In this document: one piece after another, positions 44,762-54,071 of the stretch
Layout of the letters: every line of letters starts with the position of its first letter
Numbering within the stretch: position 1 is the first letter of the stretch
From: an uncultured Prevotellaceae bacterium
GTDB taxonomy: Bacteria; Bacteroidota; Bacteroidia; Bacteroidales; Bacteroidaceae
Reading direction: 5' to 3'
Length of the DNA: 64,000 nt
Assembly: GCA_947168045.1 (NCBI GenBank)
Contig: CAMVKN010000001.1
Coordinates: forward strand, 124,001-188,000
Position numbers and translations under genes: made by a program
The notes under the pieces: generated by a model
Told to the model about the DNA's origin: nothing
Seen by the model: the letters and a program-made list of their open reading frames with translations, nothing else
Database searches by the model: none

Positions 44762-44850
44762 AAAAGTCCGCTGTAGTCCGCTGCAAAAAACAAAAAAGTC
44801 CGATGTCGCCCGCTGCAAAAAAAGAAAAGTCCGCTGTACCCCGCTGAAGT
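44762..44850. repeat. Degenerate tandem repeat of about 32 bp, 3 copies (AAAAGTCCGCTGTAGTCCGCTGCAAAAAA)
   Basis: AGTCCG at about 44765, 44797 and 44828. Confidence 0.75.
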
Positions 44851-44962
44851 GTTAAAACCGATGAAGGCAGGTTAAAATACGGAGCAAGGATGTATGAATG
44901 TCGCAAATAATACGTACCTTTGCGGCCGAAATGCCCTTCACACACACCTTGACGGATATTTA

Positions 44963-47900
44963 ATGAAAAGAGTCTTCAAGTGGATAGCCATCGTGCTGCT
45001 CAGCCCCGTCCTGCTGTTCGTCGTGCTGGTAGCACTACTCTATGTACCCCCCATACAGAACTGGGTGGTGCAGCAGGTGGCGTCGATGGCATCCGAGGAG
45101 ACAGGCATGGACATCAGCGTGGAGCATGTGAACCTGAGCTTCCCGCTGGACCTGAAGGCCGAGGGGGTGCGCGTGGTGAGGGACGGCGACACCATTGCCG
45201 ACATAAGGAGCACCACCGTCGACGTGCAGCTGTGGCCACTGGTGAAGGGTAACATCGTGCTGAACGAGCTGCGCTTAGACGACGCCCGCCTGAACACCCT
45301 CGACTTCATCCCCGACGTGCGTCTGAAGGGCACCATCGGCACGCTCAGCCTCAGCTCGCCTGGCATCGACGCTGCAGCCATGAAGATGGAGCTGCGCCAG
45401 CCCCGCCTGAGCCATTCTGACCTGACCGTCTACATGAGCGACACCGCCGCCGTGGACACCACCACCACGGGGTGGCACATCCGCTTCGACCGCTTCGACT
45501 TCGAACAGACACGCCTCCGCATCGTCATGGACTCCGCCGCCCGTTTCGACGCGCCAGCCGCCGTGTCCGCCACTTCTCCAGTGGACCCACCAACCCGCAT
45601 CGACGCCTACCTGCATGAAGCCAGCCTCCGCGAAGGCGACCTGCACCTGGGACTGGCACGCTTCATGTTCGGGCCCATCGAGTGGCATGAGGGCCGGCTG
45701 GGCTACGGCGACGACGTGGCGCTGAGCGACGTGGAGCTGCACCTCGACTCGCTCTTCTCCTATAAGGGCGAGCTGCGCGTGGGCATCGCGCAGGCATCGA
45801 TGAAAGAGGAGAAGACGGGAGTGGCGCTGCACCAGCTGCAGGGCGGCATCGCCATGAACGGCGACGACATCAGCCTGCGCAGACTGAACATGGAGGGCAC
45901 AGCCACCTGGCAGGACCAGCCCGTGACGCTGCGTGCCAGCGTCGACGGCGACACACGGCAGATGGACATCGAGCGCATCAGCATCAGCATGCCCACCATG
46001 GCGCATGCCGAGCTGAGCGGACAGGTGAACAACGTCATGGACATGGAGCGTCTGTCAGGACAGCTGGCCCTCGACGCACAGGTGTACCAGACGCTGAAGG
46101 GCGACGGCATGCAACTGCCGGCAGGCACACAGCTGCGGGCCGACATCAGGATGCCCGAGGGCGAGCAGCGCACCCTGGCTGACGTCCTGCTGCGCAACGG
46201 CAGCGGCAGCGCCACGGTGGACGCCACGCTGCACGGCACCCTGGCCGACCTGGCCGACCATCCGGAGACGACCACCTACGACGTGCGCCTGAGCAGCAGG
46301 AGCCTCAACCTGGGCCGCTTCATGCCTGGCGCCGGCATGGGACAGCTCAGCGCCGATGCCACCCTGCATGGCAGTGGCGGTCTGCCGCTGTCAGACAGTG
46401 GCAGCCGGCTGCAGGCCGACGTGCAGCTGCACCGGCTGGGCTACGACCAGTGGCTCATCGACAGCGTGCAGGCCACGGCCACCATCAGTGGCGACCACGT
46501 GCTGCTGCATGCCAACAGCCACAACGACCTGCTGCGCGGCACCATCGACATGGACGCCATGGTGTCAGAGAGGGGCGTGAAGGGCGAGGTGAGCACAGCG
46601 CTGACACATGCCGACATGCAGGCGCTGGGCATGACCGACATGCCCACGGTGATGGGGCTGGACGGCGACTTCACCATCGAAAGCGACCTGCGCCGCCACC
46701 ACTACCTGTCGGCACTGGTAGACAATATCTACATACGCGACACGGTGGACACCTACCGCCCTGAGAAGCTCGGGGTGCTGCTGAAAGCCGAGGCTGACAC
46801 CACCGTGGTGCGCCTGCAGAGCGGCGACCTCGTGGTGAAGGCCGACCTGCAGGGTGGCTACGAGGAGCTGCTGCCGCGGCTGACGACCCTGGCTGACACC
46901 GTGACTGCACAGATAGACAGCCGAACCATCGACCAGCAAGCCCTGAAACGCCTGCTGCCCACAGGACGCCTGATGGTCAGCAGCAAGCGTGACAACCCCA
47001 TCGCCAAGATTATCACCGCACAGACGGGCATCACCATCAGCATGCTGCACGCCGACCTGACGACATCGCCACAGACAGGACTGAACGGACAGATGGACCT
47101 ACACGGGCTGAACACCGGCTCCATGCTGCTGGACAGCATACGCCTGTCGCTGGTGGAGAAGGACCACGGCCTGACCTTCAACGGCTTTGTGGCCAATGCG
47201 CCCCGCAACCCCATCGGCACCTTCCGCATCCTCTTCGACGGACTGCTGCAGCAGCACGGAGCCAGTCTGGGAGTGCGCTACTTTGACGAGCAGGGCCGCA
47301 TGAACATCCGCTTAGGCACCAAGGCTGAGATGGTGTCGCTGCCCAGCCCCGACGGCGACAGGACAGGCATACGCTTCCAGCTCATTCCCAAGCGTCCCAC
47401 CCTGGGCTACAAGGAGTTTGCGCTGAACAGCGACAACTATCTGCTGCTGCGCCACGACCTGAAGTTAGAGGCCAACGTCGACCTGCTGGCCGACGACGGC
47501 ACACACATCATGGTGTATTCTGAAGAACTCCCAGAAACCCTTCTTCAGGACCTGACCGTCAGCGTCAACAGCCTCGACCTGGGCGAGCTGACCAGCGGCA
47601 TCGCCATGCTACCTGCCATCAGCGGAAAGCTCACCGGCGACTACCACCTGATGATGGACCGCGACCACAACATCTCAGTGGCCAGCGACATGGGCGTCCA
47701 ACAGATGGTCTACGAGGGCAGCCCCATTGGCGACCTCGGGACGGAGCTCGTCTACCTGCTGCGCGAGGACGGCACGCACGTCGTCGACGGAACGCTGATG
47801 CTCGACAACGCGCCCATAGGCGTGCTGCAGGGCAGCTACCTCGACGGCAAGCGCCTGGACGCCACGCTGGAGCTGACAGCCATGCCGCTGTCCATCCTCA

Positions 47901-49540
47901 ACGGCTTCATGCCCGACCAGCTCATTGGCTTCGAGGGCACCGCCGACGGCGCGCTCAGCGTCAGCGGACCGCTGTCGCTGCTGGACATGGACGGCAGCAT
48001 GCGCTTCACCAACGGCTATCTCGTGAGCAACCCCTACGGCATGCGCATGCGCTTCGGCGACCAGCCCCTGCAGATGCAGGACTCGCGCCTCATCATGGAC
48101 GGCTTCACACTCTATGCCGTAGGCGACGGCCAGCAGCAGTCGCCGCTGACCATCAACGGCAGCGTGGACCTCTACGGAACGGGCACCGACGATGTGAACC
48201 TGCGCCTCACCGCACGCAACTTCCAGCTGGTGAACGCCAAGCAGAAGAAAGAGTCGGTGGCCTACGGAAAGATGTTCGTCAACTTCTTCGCCCGTCTCAC
48301 CGGCAACCTCGACAGGCTGAACATGCGCGGCAGGCTCAACGTGCTGGGCAGCACCGACCTGAACTATGTGCTGCTCGACTCGCCCCTCTCTACCGACAGC
48401 GAGATGGACGACCTGGTGCGCTTCACCGACTTCAGCGACACCACGCAGACGGTGGTGGTGCGGCCTGAGAGCGATGCCATCGACCTGGACGTGCAGCTGA
48501 GCATCGACGAGGGCACCCACGTGCGCTGCGCCCTGAACGCCACGCAGAGCAACTATATAGACCTGATGGGTGGCGGCGACCTGCGGCTGCGCATGGGTGG
48601 CGACGGCATGAACCTGACGGGGCGCTACACCATCAGCAGCGGCACCATGAAATATTCGCTGCCCATCATCCCGCTGAAGACCTTCACGCTGGCACAAGGC
48701 AGCTATGTGGAGTTCACCGGACAGCCGGACAACCCCACGCTGAACATCACGGCCACCGAGCGACGGCGCGCCGCCGTGGGCAACGCCGAGGGTGAGGGCA
48801 CGCGCAACGTGCTCTTCGACTGCGGCGTGGTCATCACACAGACCTTGGAGAACATGGGACTGGCCTTCACCATCAGCGCCCCTGAGGACATGCAGCTGCA
48901 GGGCGAGCTGACCGCCATGGGCGAGGAGCAGCGGGGCAAGCTGGCCGTGACGATGCTCACCACGGGCATGTACCTGGCGGACGGCAACACCGGCGCTTTC
49001 TCGATGAACACGGCGCTGAGCTCGTTCCTGCAGAGTGAGATTAACAACATCACCGCCGGGGCACTGAAGACCATTGACCTGCAGGTAGGACTGGACAACA
49101 CCACCACCGCCACGGGAGAGACGCACACCGACTACAGCTTCAGCTTTGCCAAGCGCTTCTGGAACAACCGTCTCAGCGTCCAGCTGGGCGGCAAGGTGTC
49201 GACGGGAGCGGAGATGGAGGGCCAGCAGCAGTCGTTCTTCGACAATGTCACCATGGAGTACCGGCTGTCGCCCACCGGCAACCAGTATGTGAAGCTGTTC
49301 TACAAGCAGAACGTCTACGACTGGCTGGAAGGCTACACCGGCGAATATGGCGCTGGCTATCTGTGGAAGCGAAAGCTCGACAGGCTCACCGACATCTTCA
49401 GGAAGAAGCCCACCCCCAACCCCTCCCCAAGGGAGGGGGGAAAGCCTACCCCCGGCCCCTCCCCAAGGGAGGGGAGGTCAGATAGTCACTTCCCTCAGGT
49501 GTTACGCACTGACTCTATCAAGCATGACAGTATCCAATAA
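44963..49540 (+). CDS. tamB: TamB-like translocation/assembly module protein (DUF490), inner-membrane anchored
   Basis: N-terminal TM MKRVFKWIAIVLLSPVLLFVVLVALLYVPP; long beta-helical AsmA-like body; C-terminal YSFSFAKRFWNNRLSVQLGGKVSTG...NVTMEYRLSPTGNQYVKLFYKQN; next to an Omp85 gene. Confidence 0.88.
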   Translation: MKRVFKWIAIVLLSPVLLFVVLVALLYVPPIQNWVVQQVASMASEETGMDISVEHVNLSFPLDLKAEGVRVVRDGDTIADIRSTTVDVQLWPLVKGNIVLNELRLDDARLNTLDFIPDVRLKGTIGTLSLSSPGIDAAAMKMELRQPRLSHSDLTVYMSDTAAVDTTTTGWHIRFDRFDFEQTRLRIVMDSAARFDAPAAVSATSPVDPPTRIDAYLHEASLREGDLHLGLARFMFGPIEWHEGRLGYGDDVALSDVELHLDSLFSYKGELRVGIAQASMKEEKTGVALHQLQGGIAMNGDDISLRRLNMEGTATWQDQPVTLRASVDGDTRQMDIERISISMPTMAHAELSGQVNNVMDMERLSGQLALDAQVYQTLKGDGMQLPAGTQLRADIRMPEGEQRTLADVLLRNGSGSATVDATLHGTLADLADHPETTTYDVRLSSRSLNLGRFMPGAGMGQLSADATLHGSGGLPLSDSGSRLQADVQLHRLGYDQWLIDSVQATATISGDHVLLHANSHNDLLRGTIDMDAMVSERGVKGEVSTALTHADMQALGMTDMPTVMGLDGDFTIESDLRRHHYLSALVDNIYIRDTVDTYRPEKLGVLLKAEADTTVVRLQSGDLVVKADLQGGYEELLPRLTTLADTVTAQIDSRTIDQQALKRLLPTGRLMVSSKRDNPIAKIITAQTGITISMLHADLTTSPQTGLNGQMDLHGLNTGSMLLDSIRLSLVEKDHGLTFNGFVANAPRNPIGTFRILFDGLLQQHGASLGVRYFDEQGRMNIRLGTKAEMVSLPSPDGDRTGIRFQLIPKRPTLGYKEFALNSDNYLLLRHDLKLEANVDLLADDGTHIMVYSEELPETLLQDLTVSVNSLDLGELTSGIAMLPAISGKLTGDYHLMMDRDHNISVASDMGVQQMVYEGSPIGDLGTELVYLLREDGTHVVDGTLMLDNAPIGVLQGSYLDGKRLDATLELTAMPLSILNGFMPDQLIGFEGTADGALSVSGPLSLLDMDGSMRFTNGYLVSNPYGMRMRFGDQPLQMQDSRLIMDGFTLYAVGDGQQQSPLTINGSVDLYGTGTDDVNLRLTARNFQLVNAKQKKESVAYGKMFVNFFARLTGNLDRLNMRGRLNVLGSTDLNYVLLDSPLSTDSEMDDLVRFTDFSDTTQTVVVRPESDAIDLDVQLSIDEGTHVRCALNATQSNYIDLMGGGDLRLRMGGDGMNLTGRYTISSGTMKYSLPIIPLKTFTLAQGSYVEFTGQPDNPTLNITATERRRAAVGNAEGEGTRNVLFDCGVVITQTLENMGLAFTISAPEDMQLQGELTAMGEEQRGKLAVTMLTTGMYLADGNTGAFSMNTALSSFLQSEINNITAGALKTIDLQVGLDNTTTATGETHTDYSFSFAKRFWNNRLSVQLGGKVSTGAEMEGQQQSFFDNVTMEYRLSPTGNQYVKLFYKQNVYDWLEGYTGEYGAGYLWKRKLDRLTDIFRKKPTPNPSPREGGKPTPGPSPREGRSDSHFPQVLRTDSIKHDSIQ
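49409..49478. repeat. Family B repeats x2 forming the TamB C-terminal tail (PTPNPSPREGGKPTPGPSPREGR)
   Basis: CCCACCCCCAACCCCTCCCCAAGGGAGGGG and CCTACCCCCGGCCCCTCCCCAAGGGAGGGG. Confidence 0.88.
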
Positions 49541-49606
49541 GCTCATTCAAGCATAACAGTATCTAATAAGCTCGTTTCAAGCATGACAGTATTCAATAAG
49601 CTCTTA
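49520..49606. repeat. 29-30-bp tandem triplication (AAGCATGACAGTATYCAATAAGCTC...) spanning the tamB stop and the next start codon
   Basis: Copies begin at about 49520, 49549 and 49578. Confidence 0.92.
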
Positions 49607-52345
49607 CGCCACCTCTCCTCCATAGCAAAACTAACCAAACTCCCCTCCCTTGGGGAGGGGTTAGGAGGTAGGTCTCTCCCCTCCCTTGGGGAGGGGTTAG
49701 GGGGTAGGTCTCTCCCCTCCCTTGGGGAGGGGTCGGGGGTGGGCTTCCCCCTCCCCTCGGGAGGGGTCAGGGGTGGGCTGTTGGGGGTGGGCTTCCTGCT
49801 GTGTCTCTGCTCTTGCTCCACCACCCGCCATATCCCTGACGACGACCAGCTGTTCGTGGGATTAGAGAAGATAGCCTATGCCAGCTACGAGCACGATGTG
49901 CATGCCGACGAGACCAAAGAGGAGATTGAGGCGGCGCTAGCCACGGCACCCAACGGGGCCCTCTTCGGCAGCAGCTACCACCGCACCCTACCCTATGCCC
50001 TGTGGATATGGAACGCGGCACAGGACACGAAGTCGAAGAGCATCCGCTGGCTGGGGTCCACCTTTGGCAAGCCACCCGTGCTGATGAGCCAGGTGAACCC
50101 CGCGCTGCGGGCACAGGTGGCCCGACAGGTGCTGCGCACCCACGGCTATCTGCACGGCGACGTCAGCTACAAGGAGGTGACGCAAAAGAACCCGCGGAAG
50201 GCGAAGATTGCCTATACGGTGAACATGGACACGCTGTTTCGTGTCGACACGCTGGTGTACGTCGGATTCCCACCCGCCATGCAGCACCTCATCGACTCAA
50301 CGCGGACGGAGAGTCTGCTGCTGCCACAAGCCCCCTTCAGCGTGCAGAACCTGGAGGGCGAGCGCACACGACTGAGTCAGCTGTTCCGCAACAATGGCTA
50401 TTACTATTACCAGCCGTCGTATGCCTCGTTCCTGGCCGACACCATTGGCAAGGCCAGTGCCTCAGAGGGACGCGAGGTGGGCCCCTACGATGTGACGCTC
50501 AGACTGCAGCTGGCCGACTCGCTGCCCGAGCAGGCGCTGAAGCCCTGGACCATCGGCAGCACCAGCGTCCGGCTGCGCCGCTCACGCATGGACCGTACCG
50601 ACAGCGTGGCCGGACGACGCTTCCTGAAGGTGCTCTACAGCGGCAAGCGGCCGCCCATCCGACCGGGTGTCATCCTGCAGGGACTGAAGCTGCGGCCCCG
50701 TCAGCTCTTCAGCTACGACGCCTATCAGGAGTCCATGCAGAAGGTGAACGCCACGGGGGTCTTCAGCACCGTCGACTTCCAGTTTAGCCCCCCCCAGCCC
50801 CCCCTGGGGGGGGTGACCAACCCCAGCCCCTCCCGCCCCCCCCTGGGGGGGGTGACCAACCCCGACAGCACCGCCAGTTACCCCCCCCAGGGGGGGACAG
50901 GGGGGGCTCAGGGGCCAGGGGGGGCTGGCGCCCTCGACCTCCTCATCGACTGCGTCTTCGACAAGCCATACGATTTCTATATCGAGACCAACTTCGTCAA
51001 CCGCACCATCGGTCGCCTGGGCCCGGAGCTGAAGGTGGGTCTGACACGTCGCAACGCCTTCAGGGGCGGTGAGCGCCTGGACATCAACCTGCACGGCAGC
51101 TACGAGTGGGAGACATCGAGCAAGGGCAGCGACATGAACAGCTACCAGTATGGTGCCGACGCCAGCATCGAGTTTCCACGCATACTCTTCCCACGCTTCA
51201 GGAGGAGCAACCGCAGCGGGAGTCTGTCGACCAACACGGGCACGACAGCGGACAGCCTGACGGTCAACCGTCCGCGCCGCCGTCGCCGTCGGTTCTATGC
51301 GCCACCCTCGACCCTGGCAAAGGTGTCGACCGACATCGTGCAGCGGCCACAATACTATAAGATGCACATCGTCAGCGGTGAGTGGACCTACCGCTGGCAG
51401 CCATCGGTGTCGAGCAAGCACGAGCTGTCGCCGCTGGTGCTGAAATATCAGTTCATGAACAGTCGCACCGAGAGCTTCGATGAACTGATGATGCAAAGCC
51501 CGTACCTCACCGCCACCATGGAGGACTACTTCATCCCGAAGATGCGCTACACCTATACCTACACCTCGCCCAGCACCCTGCGCAACCCACTGCGATGGGA
51601 GACGACGGTGGAGGAGTCGGGCAACATGACGGCACTCTACGACGTGCTCATCCAGGGCAACGGATGGAACCAGAAGGACAAGACGCTGTTCAAGAACCCC
51701 TATTCGCAGTTCCTGAAGGTGGAGACGGACCTGACAAAGACATGGACGCTGAGCCACCGCACCAAGCTGGTGGGACACCTGAACTATGGACTGATGTGGA
51801 GCTATGGCAACAGCACCACCGGACCCTTCAGCGAGATGTTCTACGTGGGCGGTGCCAACAGCATCAGGGCCTTCCCCGTGCGCAGCATCGGCCCCGGCGC
51901 CTTCGTACCCTTCAGCAACGACCGCCAGTTTGCCTACATGATGCAGAACGGCGACGTGAAGCTGCTGATGAACCTGGAGCTGCGCCAGAAGCTGTTCGGC
52001 AACCTCTACGGCGCAGTCTTCTTCGATGCGGGCAACGTGTGGAACTCAGAGGACTGGAGCATGGACATCAACGAAGAGGACAGTGACAACCCGGACATCA
52101 ACGACCTTGTGAAGGCCTGGAACGAGATGTTCTCCGGGTGGAAGTTCCAGACCAAGAACCTGTTCCGACAGCTGGCCACCGGCACGGGCATCGGCCTGCG
52201 CTACGACCTCGACTTCCTCGTGCTGCGCGTGGACTGGGGCTTCGGCCTGCACCTGCCTTACGACACCGGGAAGAGTGGATACTTCAACATCCCCCGCTTC
52301 AAGGACATGCACACCCTGCACATCGCCATCGGCTATCCCTTCTGA
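49583..52345 (+). CDS. BamA/TamA-family (Omp85) outer-membrane lipoprotein
   Basis: Lipobox LCSCS; POTRA-like region; VFDKPYDFYIETNFVNRTIGRLGPELKVGLTRRNAFRGGERLD; Omp85 barrel GGANSIRAFPVRSIGPGAF and GTGIGLRYDLDFLVLRVDWGFGLHLPYD. Confidence 0.88.
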   Translation: MTVFNKLLRHLSSIAKLTKLPSLGEGLGGRSLPSLGEGLGGRSLPSLGEGSGVGFPLPSGGVRGGLLGVGFLLCLCSCSTTRHIPDDDQLFVGLEKIAYASYEHDVHADETKEEIEAALATAPNGALFGSSYHRTLPYALWIWNAAQDTKSKSIRWLGSTFGKPPVLMSQVNPALRAQVARQVLRTHGYLHGDVSYKEVTQKNPRKAKIAYTVNMDTLFRVDTLVYVGFPPAMQHLIDSTRTESLLLPQAPFSVQNLEGERTRLSQLFRNNGYYYYQPSYASFLADTIGKASASEGREVGPYDVTLRLQLADSLPEQALKPWTIGSTSVRLRRSRMDRTDSVAGRRFLKVLYSGKRPPIRPGVILQGLKLRPRQLFSYDAYQESMQKVNATGVFSTVDFQFSPPQPPLGGVTNPSPSRPPLGGVTNPDSTASYPPQGGTGGAQGPGGAGALDLLIDCVFDKPYDFYIETNFVNRTIGRLGPELKVGLTRRNAFRGGERLDINLHGSYEWETSSKGSDMNSYQYGADASIEFPRILFPRFRRSNRSGSLSTNTGTTADSLTVNRPRRRRRRFYAPPSTLAKVSTDIVQRPQYYKMHIVSGEWTYRWQPSVSSKHELSPLVLKYQFMNSRTESFDELMMQSPYLTATMEDYFIPKMRYTYTYTSPSTLRNPLRWETTVEESGNMTALYDVLIQGNGWNQKDKTLFKNPYSQFLKVETDLTKTWTLSHRTKLVGHLNYGLMWSYGNSTTGPFSEMFYVGGANSIRAFPVRSIGPGAFVPFSNDRQFAYMMQNGDVKLLMNLELRQKLFGNLYGAVFFDAGNVWNSEDWSMDINEEDSDNPDINDLVKAWNEMFSGWKFQTKNLFRQLATGTGIGLRYDLDFLVLRVDWGFGLHLPYDTGKSGYFNIPRFKDMHTLHIAIGYPF
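49640..49780. repeat. Family B 36-bp tandem repeats (3 copies + partial) in the 5' end of the Omp85 gene (LPSLGEGLGGRS)n
   Basis: CTCCCCTCCCTTGGGGAGGGGTTAGGRGGTAGGTCT at 49640, 49676 and 49712. Confidence 0.93.
50786..50930. repeat. Family C G/C-run repeats in the Omp85 gene (two left arms + one right arm)
   Basis: AGCCCCCCCCAGCCCCCCCTGGGGGGGGTGACCAACC ... ACCGCCAGTTACCCCCCCCAGGGGGGGACAGGGGGGGCTC. Confidence 0.9.
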
Positions 52346-52461
52346 TATAACACAGATTTCACAGATTATCCTCGGCGACTCATGCGCTATGAGAATAAAT
52401 CTGTGAAATCTATGAGAGAAAAAGAGCCGGATGCGGCTGAAGAGAAATCTGTGAGAGGAGG

Positions 52462-53259
52462 CTACCAGTCGTCATCCCAGTTGGTGTCATCGCTGTCCCA
52501 GCTATCGTCATCGTCCCAGGTGTCATCATCGTATGAGTCATCGTCATCGCTTGAGCCATCGTCATACCACTCGGTGTCTTCAAAGCGAAGGCCATCGAAG
52601 TCGTTCAGCTGGTACTGCTCGGCATTGTCACTGTTGATAATCTCGTCAAGCGAGGCCGCAATCGCCCACACCTTCTCCAAGGTGTTGTAGCTGTACCACG
52701 ACGAGCCCTGATGATAATACTGCTGCCCATTGTATTGATAGTAGCCATTGGGCACGCTATTGTTGGGCATAAAGTAGGCTATGATGGCTATGACGATGCC
52801 GACAATGAGACATCCCCCCCTCTCCTGTTTGTTAAAGATTCCGAAGAGGGACCCACTGCTGTGGTTCTTCGACAGATTGGCGTTGGCAGAGCTATTGCCT
52901 GCCGACCGTCTGCCGCCGCCCCTCGGTCTGTTGCCTTTCCGCTTGGCTATCTCTTCACGAAGCTTGGCCAGAATCTCGCTGACGGCAAAACCCTCGTTGG
53001 GTCCCTGGTAGCGTATGGCGCGCTCGCCGTTAGCCTTGTTCTTGTAGACCACACACTCACCCTGCTCGTTCTTGTAGATGCCGAAGGCCTTCGGCTCGGT
53101 GATGTTCTTGCCGATGAAGAAACGCGTCACCTCCTCAGGCGGCAGGTTGTGGTCAGCATACCATTGCTGCAGCTCACCGATGGTCTCTGGCTGGCGTCCC
53201 TTCCTGGACTCGGCCGGCTGGTTGTCTGGCTGCGGGGTCAACTGCTGGTCGTCGTTCAT
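52462..53259 (-). CDS. Hypothetical membrane protein with Asp/Trp-rich acidic C-terminal tail
   Basis: TM GGCLIVGIVIAIIAYFM; tail YDDGSSDDDDSYDDDTWDDDDSWDSDDTNWDDDW. Confidence 0.65.
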   Translation of the reverse strand: MNDDQQLTPQPDNQPAESRKGRQPETIGELQQWYADHNLPPEEVTRFFIGKNITEPKAFGIYKNEQGECVVYKNKANGERAIRYQGPNEGFAVSEILAKLREEIAKRKGNRPRGGGRRSAGNSSANANLSKNHSSGSLFGIFNKQERGGCLIVGIVIAIIAYFMPNNSVPNGYYQYNGQQYYHQGSSWYSYNTLEKVWAIAASLDEIINSDNAEQYQLNDFDGLRFEDTEWYDDGSSDDDDSYDDDTWDDDDSWDSDDTNWDDDW

Positions 53260-53280
53260 GAGTAATCGCTGAACAGTTAG

Positions 53281-53901
53281 TTAGTCGACGAATCCGGCAT
53301 TGGGGCAGGCAGAGAGGTCAAGTCCCGGCATGAGGACCGTCTCGCAGCTGATTTCCTTCAGCTCAGGGCAGCCGCTGAGGTCGACGGCACCAATGGGGGT
53401 ATCCAGCATATAGAGCATCTCCAGCTTCGGACATTGCGTCAAGTCAATGTTCGACACGTTGGTGTTGCTGAAGTTCAGTCTTAACAGATTCGGTTTGTCA
53501 CCCAGTTTGATGGATGTCAGGCTTGGTGAGTCGCAGCAGTAAATCTCAGTGAGGTTGGCGTTCTGGCTCACATCAATCGTCGCACCCATGTAGCCGTTGA
53601 CGTTCAGGAAGTTCAGGCCCGTCAGCTTGTCAATGCCCGTCAGGTCGCTGGCACCCCGCCCGCTTACGTCAAGTATCCATAGATTCTCAATCTCCTTGTC
53701 GGTCAGGATGCTGTCCATGCCGGCAGACCCCTCAAGCAGGTTTGCACGGATGACCGGGTCGGGGAAGTTCTTCTCATCGATGGCCAGGCCCACGGCCGGC
53801 TTTTCCTTCTCGGTGTCAACGGCCTTCTCCGTCTTGCCACCCTTGCAGGCCGTGATGCTCACCATGAGCACCAGAACCCAGAATAATGATTTCTTCATCA
53901 T
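53281..53901 (-). CDS. LRR-like lipoprotein
   Basis: MMKKSLFWVLVLMVSITACKGG lipobox; LRR-like LTGIDKLTGLNFLNVNGYM...LTEIYCCDSPSLTSIKLGDKPNLLRLNFS. Confidence 0.65.
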   Translation of the reverse strand: MMKKSLFWVLVLMVSITACKGGKTEKAVDTEKEKPAVGLAIDEKNFPDPVIRANLLEGSAGMDSILTDKEIENLWILDVSGRGASDLTGIDKLTGLNFLNVNGYMGATIDVSQNANLTEIYCCDSPSLTSIKLGDKPNLLRLNFSNTNVSNIDLTQCPKLEMLYMLDTPIGAVDLSGCPELKEISCETVLMPGLDLSACPNAGFVD

Positions 53902-54019
53902 AATAATTAAAGTATTGATTGGTCATTCTTGTGGGTGCAAAGGTAGCAAAAAAAACATATTTCGTGATGTTTTTCATAAAAAAAAAGCATAAAGAGCCCA
54001 TTTATCAGAATATTATTTG

Positions 54020-54027
54020 TACTTTTG
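54020..54027 (+). promoter_or_regulatory. -7 box TACTTTTG upstream of the NTP transferase
   Basis: TAnnTTTG match 44 bp before the ATG. Confidence 0.5.
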
Positions 54028-54071
54028 CAGGGTAAAGTTACACATTACTTTAATAATAAACAAAACAAACT

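Noticed and set aside
44762-44850. Possible mini-CRISPR (about 32-bp repeated unit)
   Set aside because: Copies are directly adjacent and degenerate, there are no unique spacers of constant length, and no cas genes are in the window.
47517-47548. Possible extra family D unit in tamB (GAAGAACTCCCAGAAACCC)
   Set aside because: Only one nonamer-like unit; the encoded EELPETLLQDL fits normal protein context.
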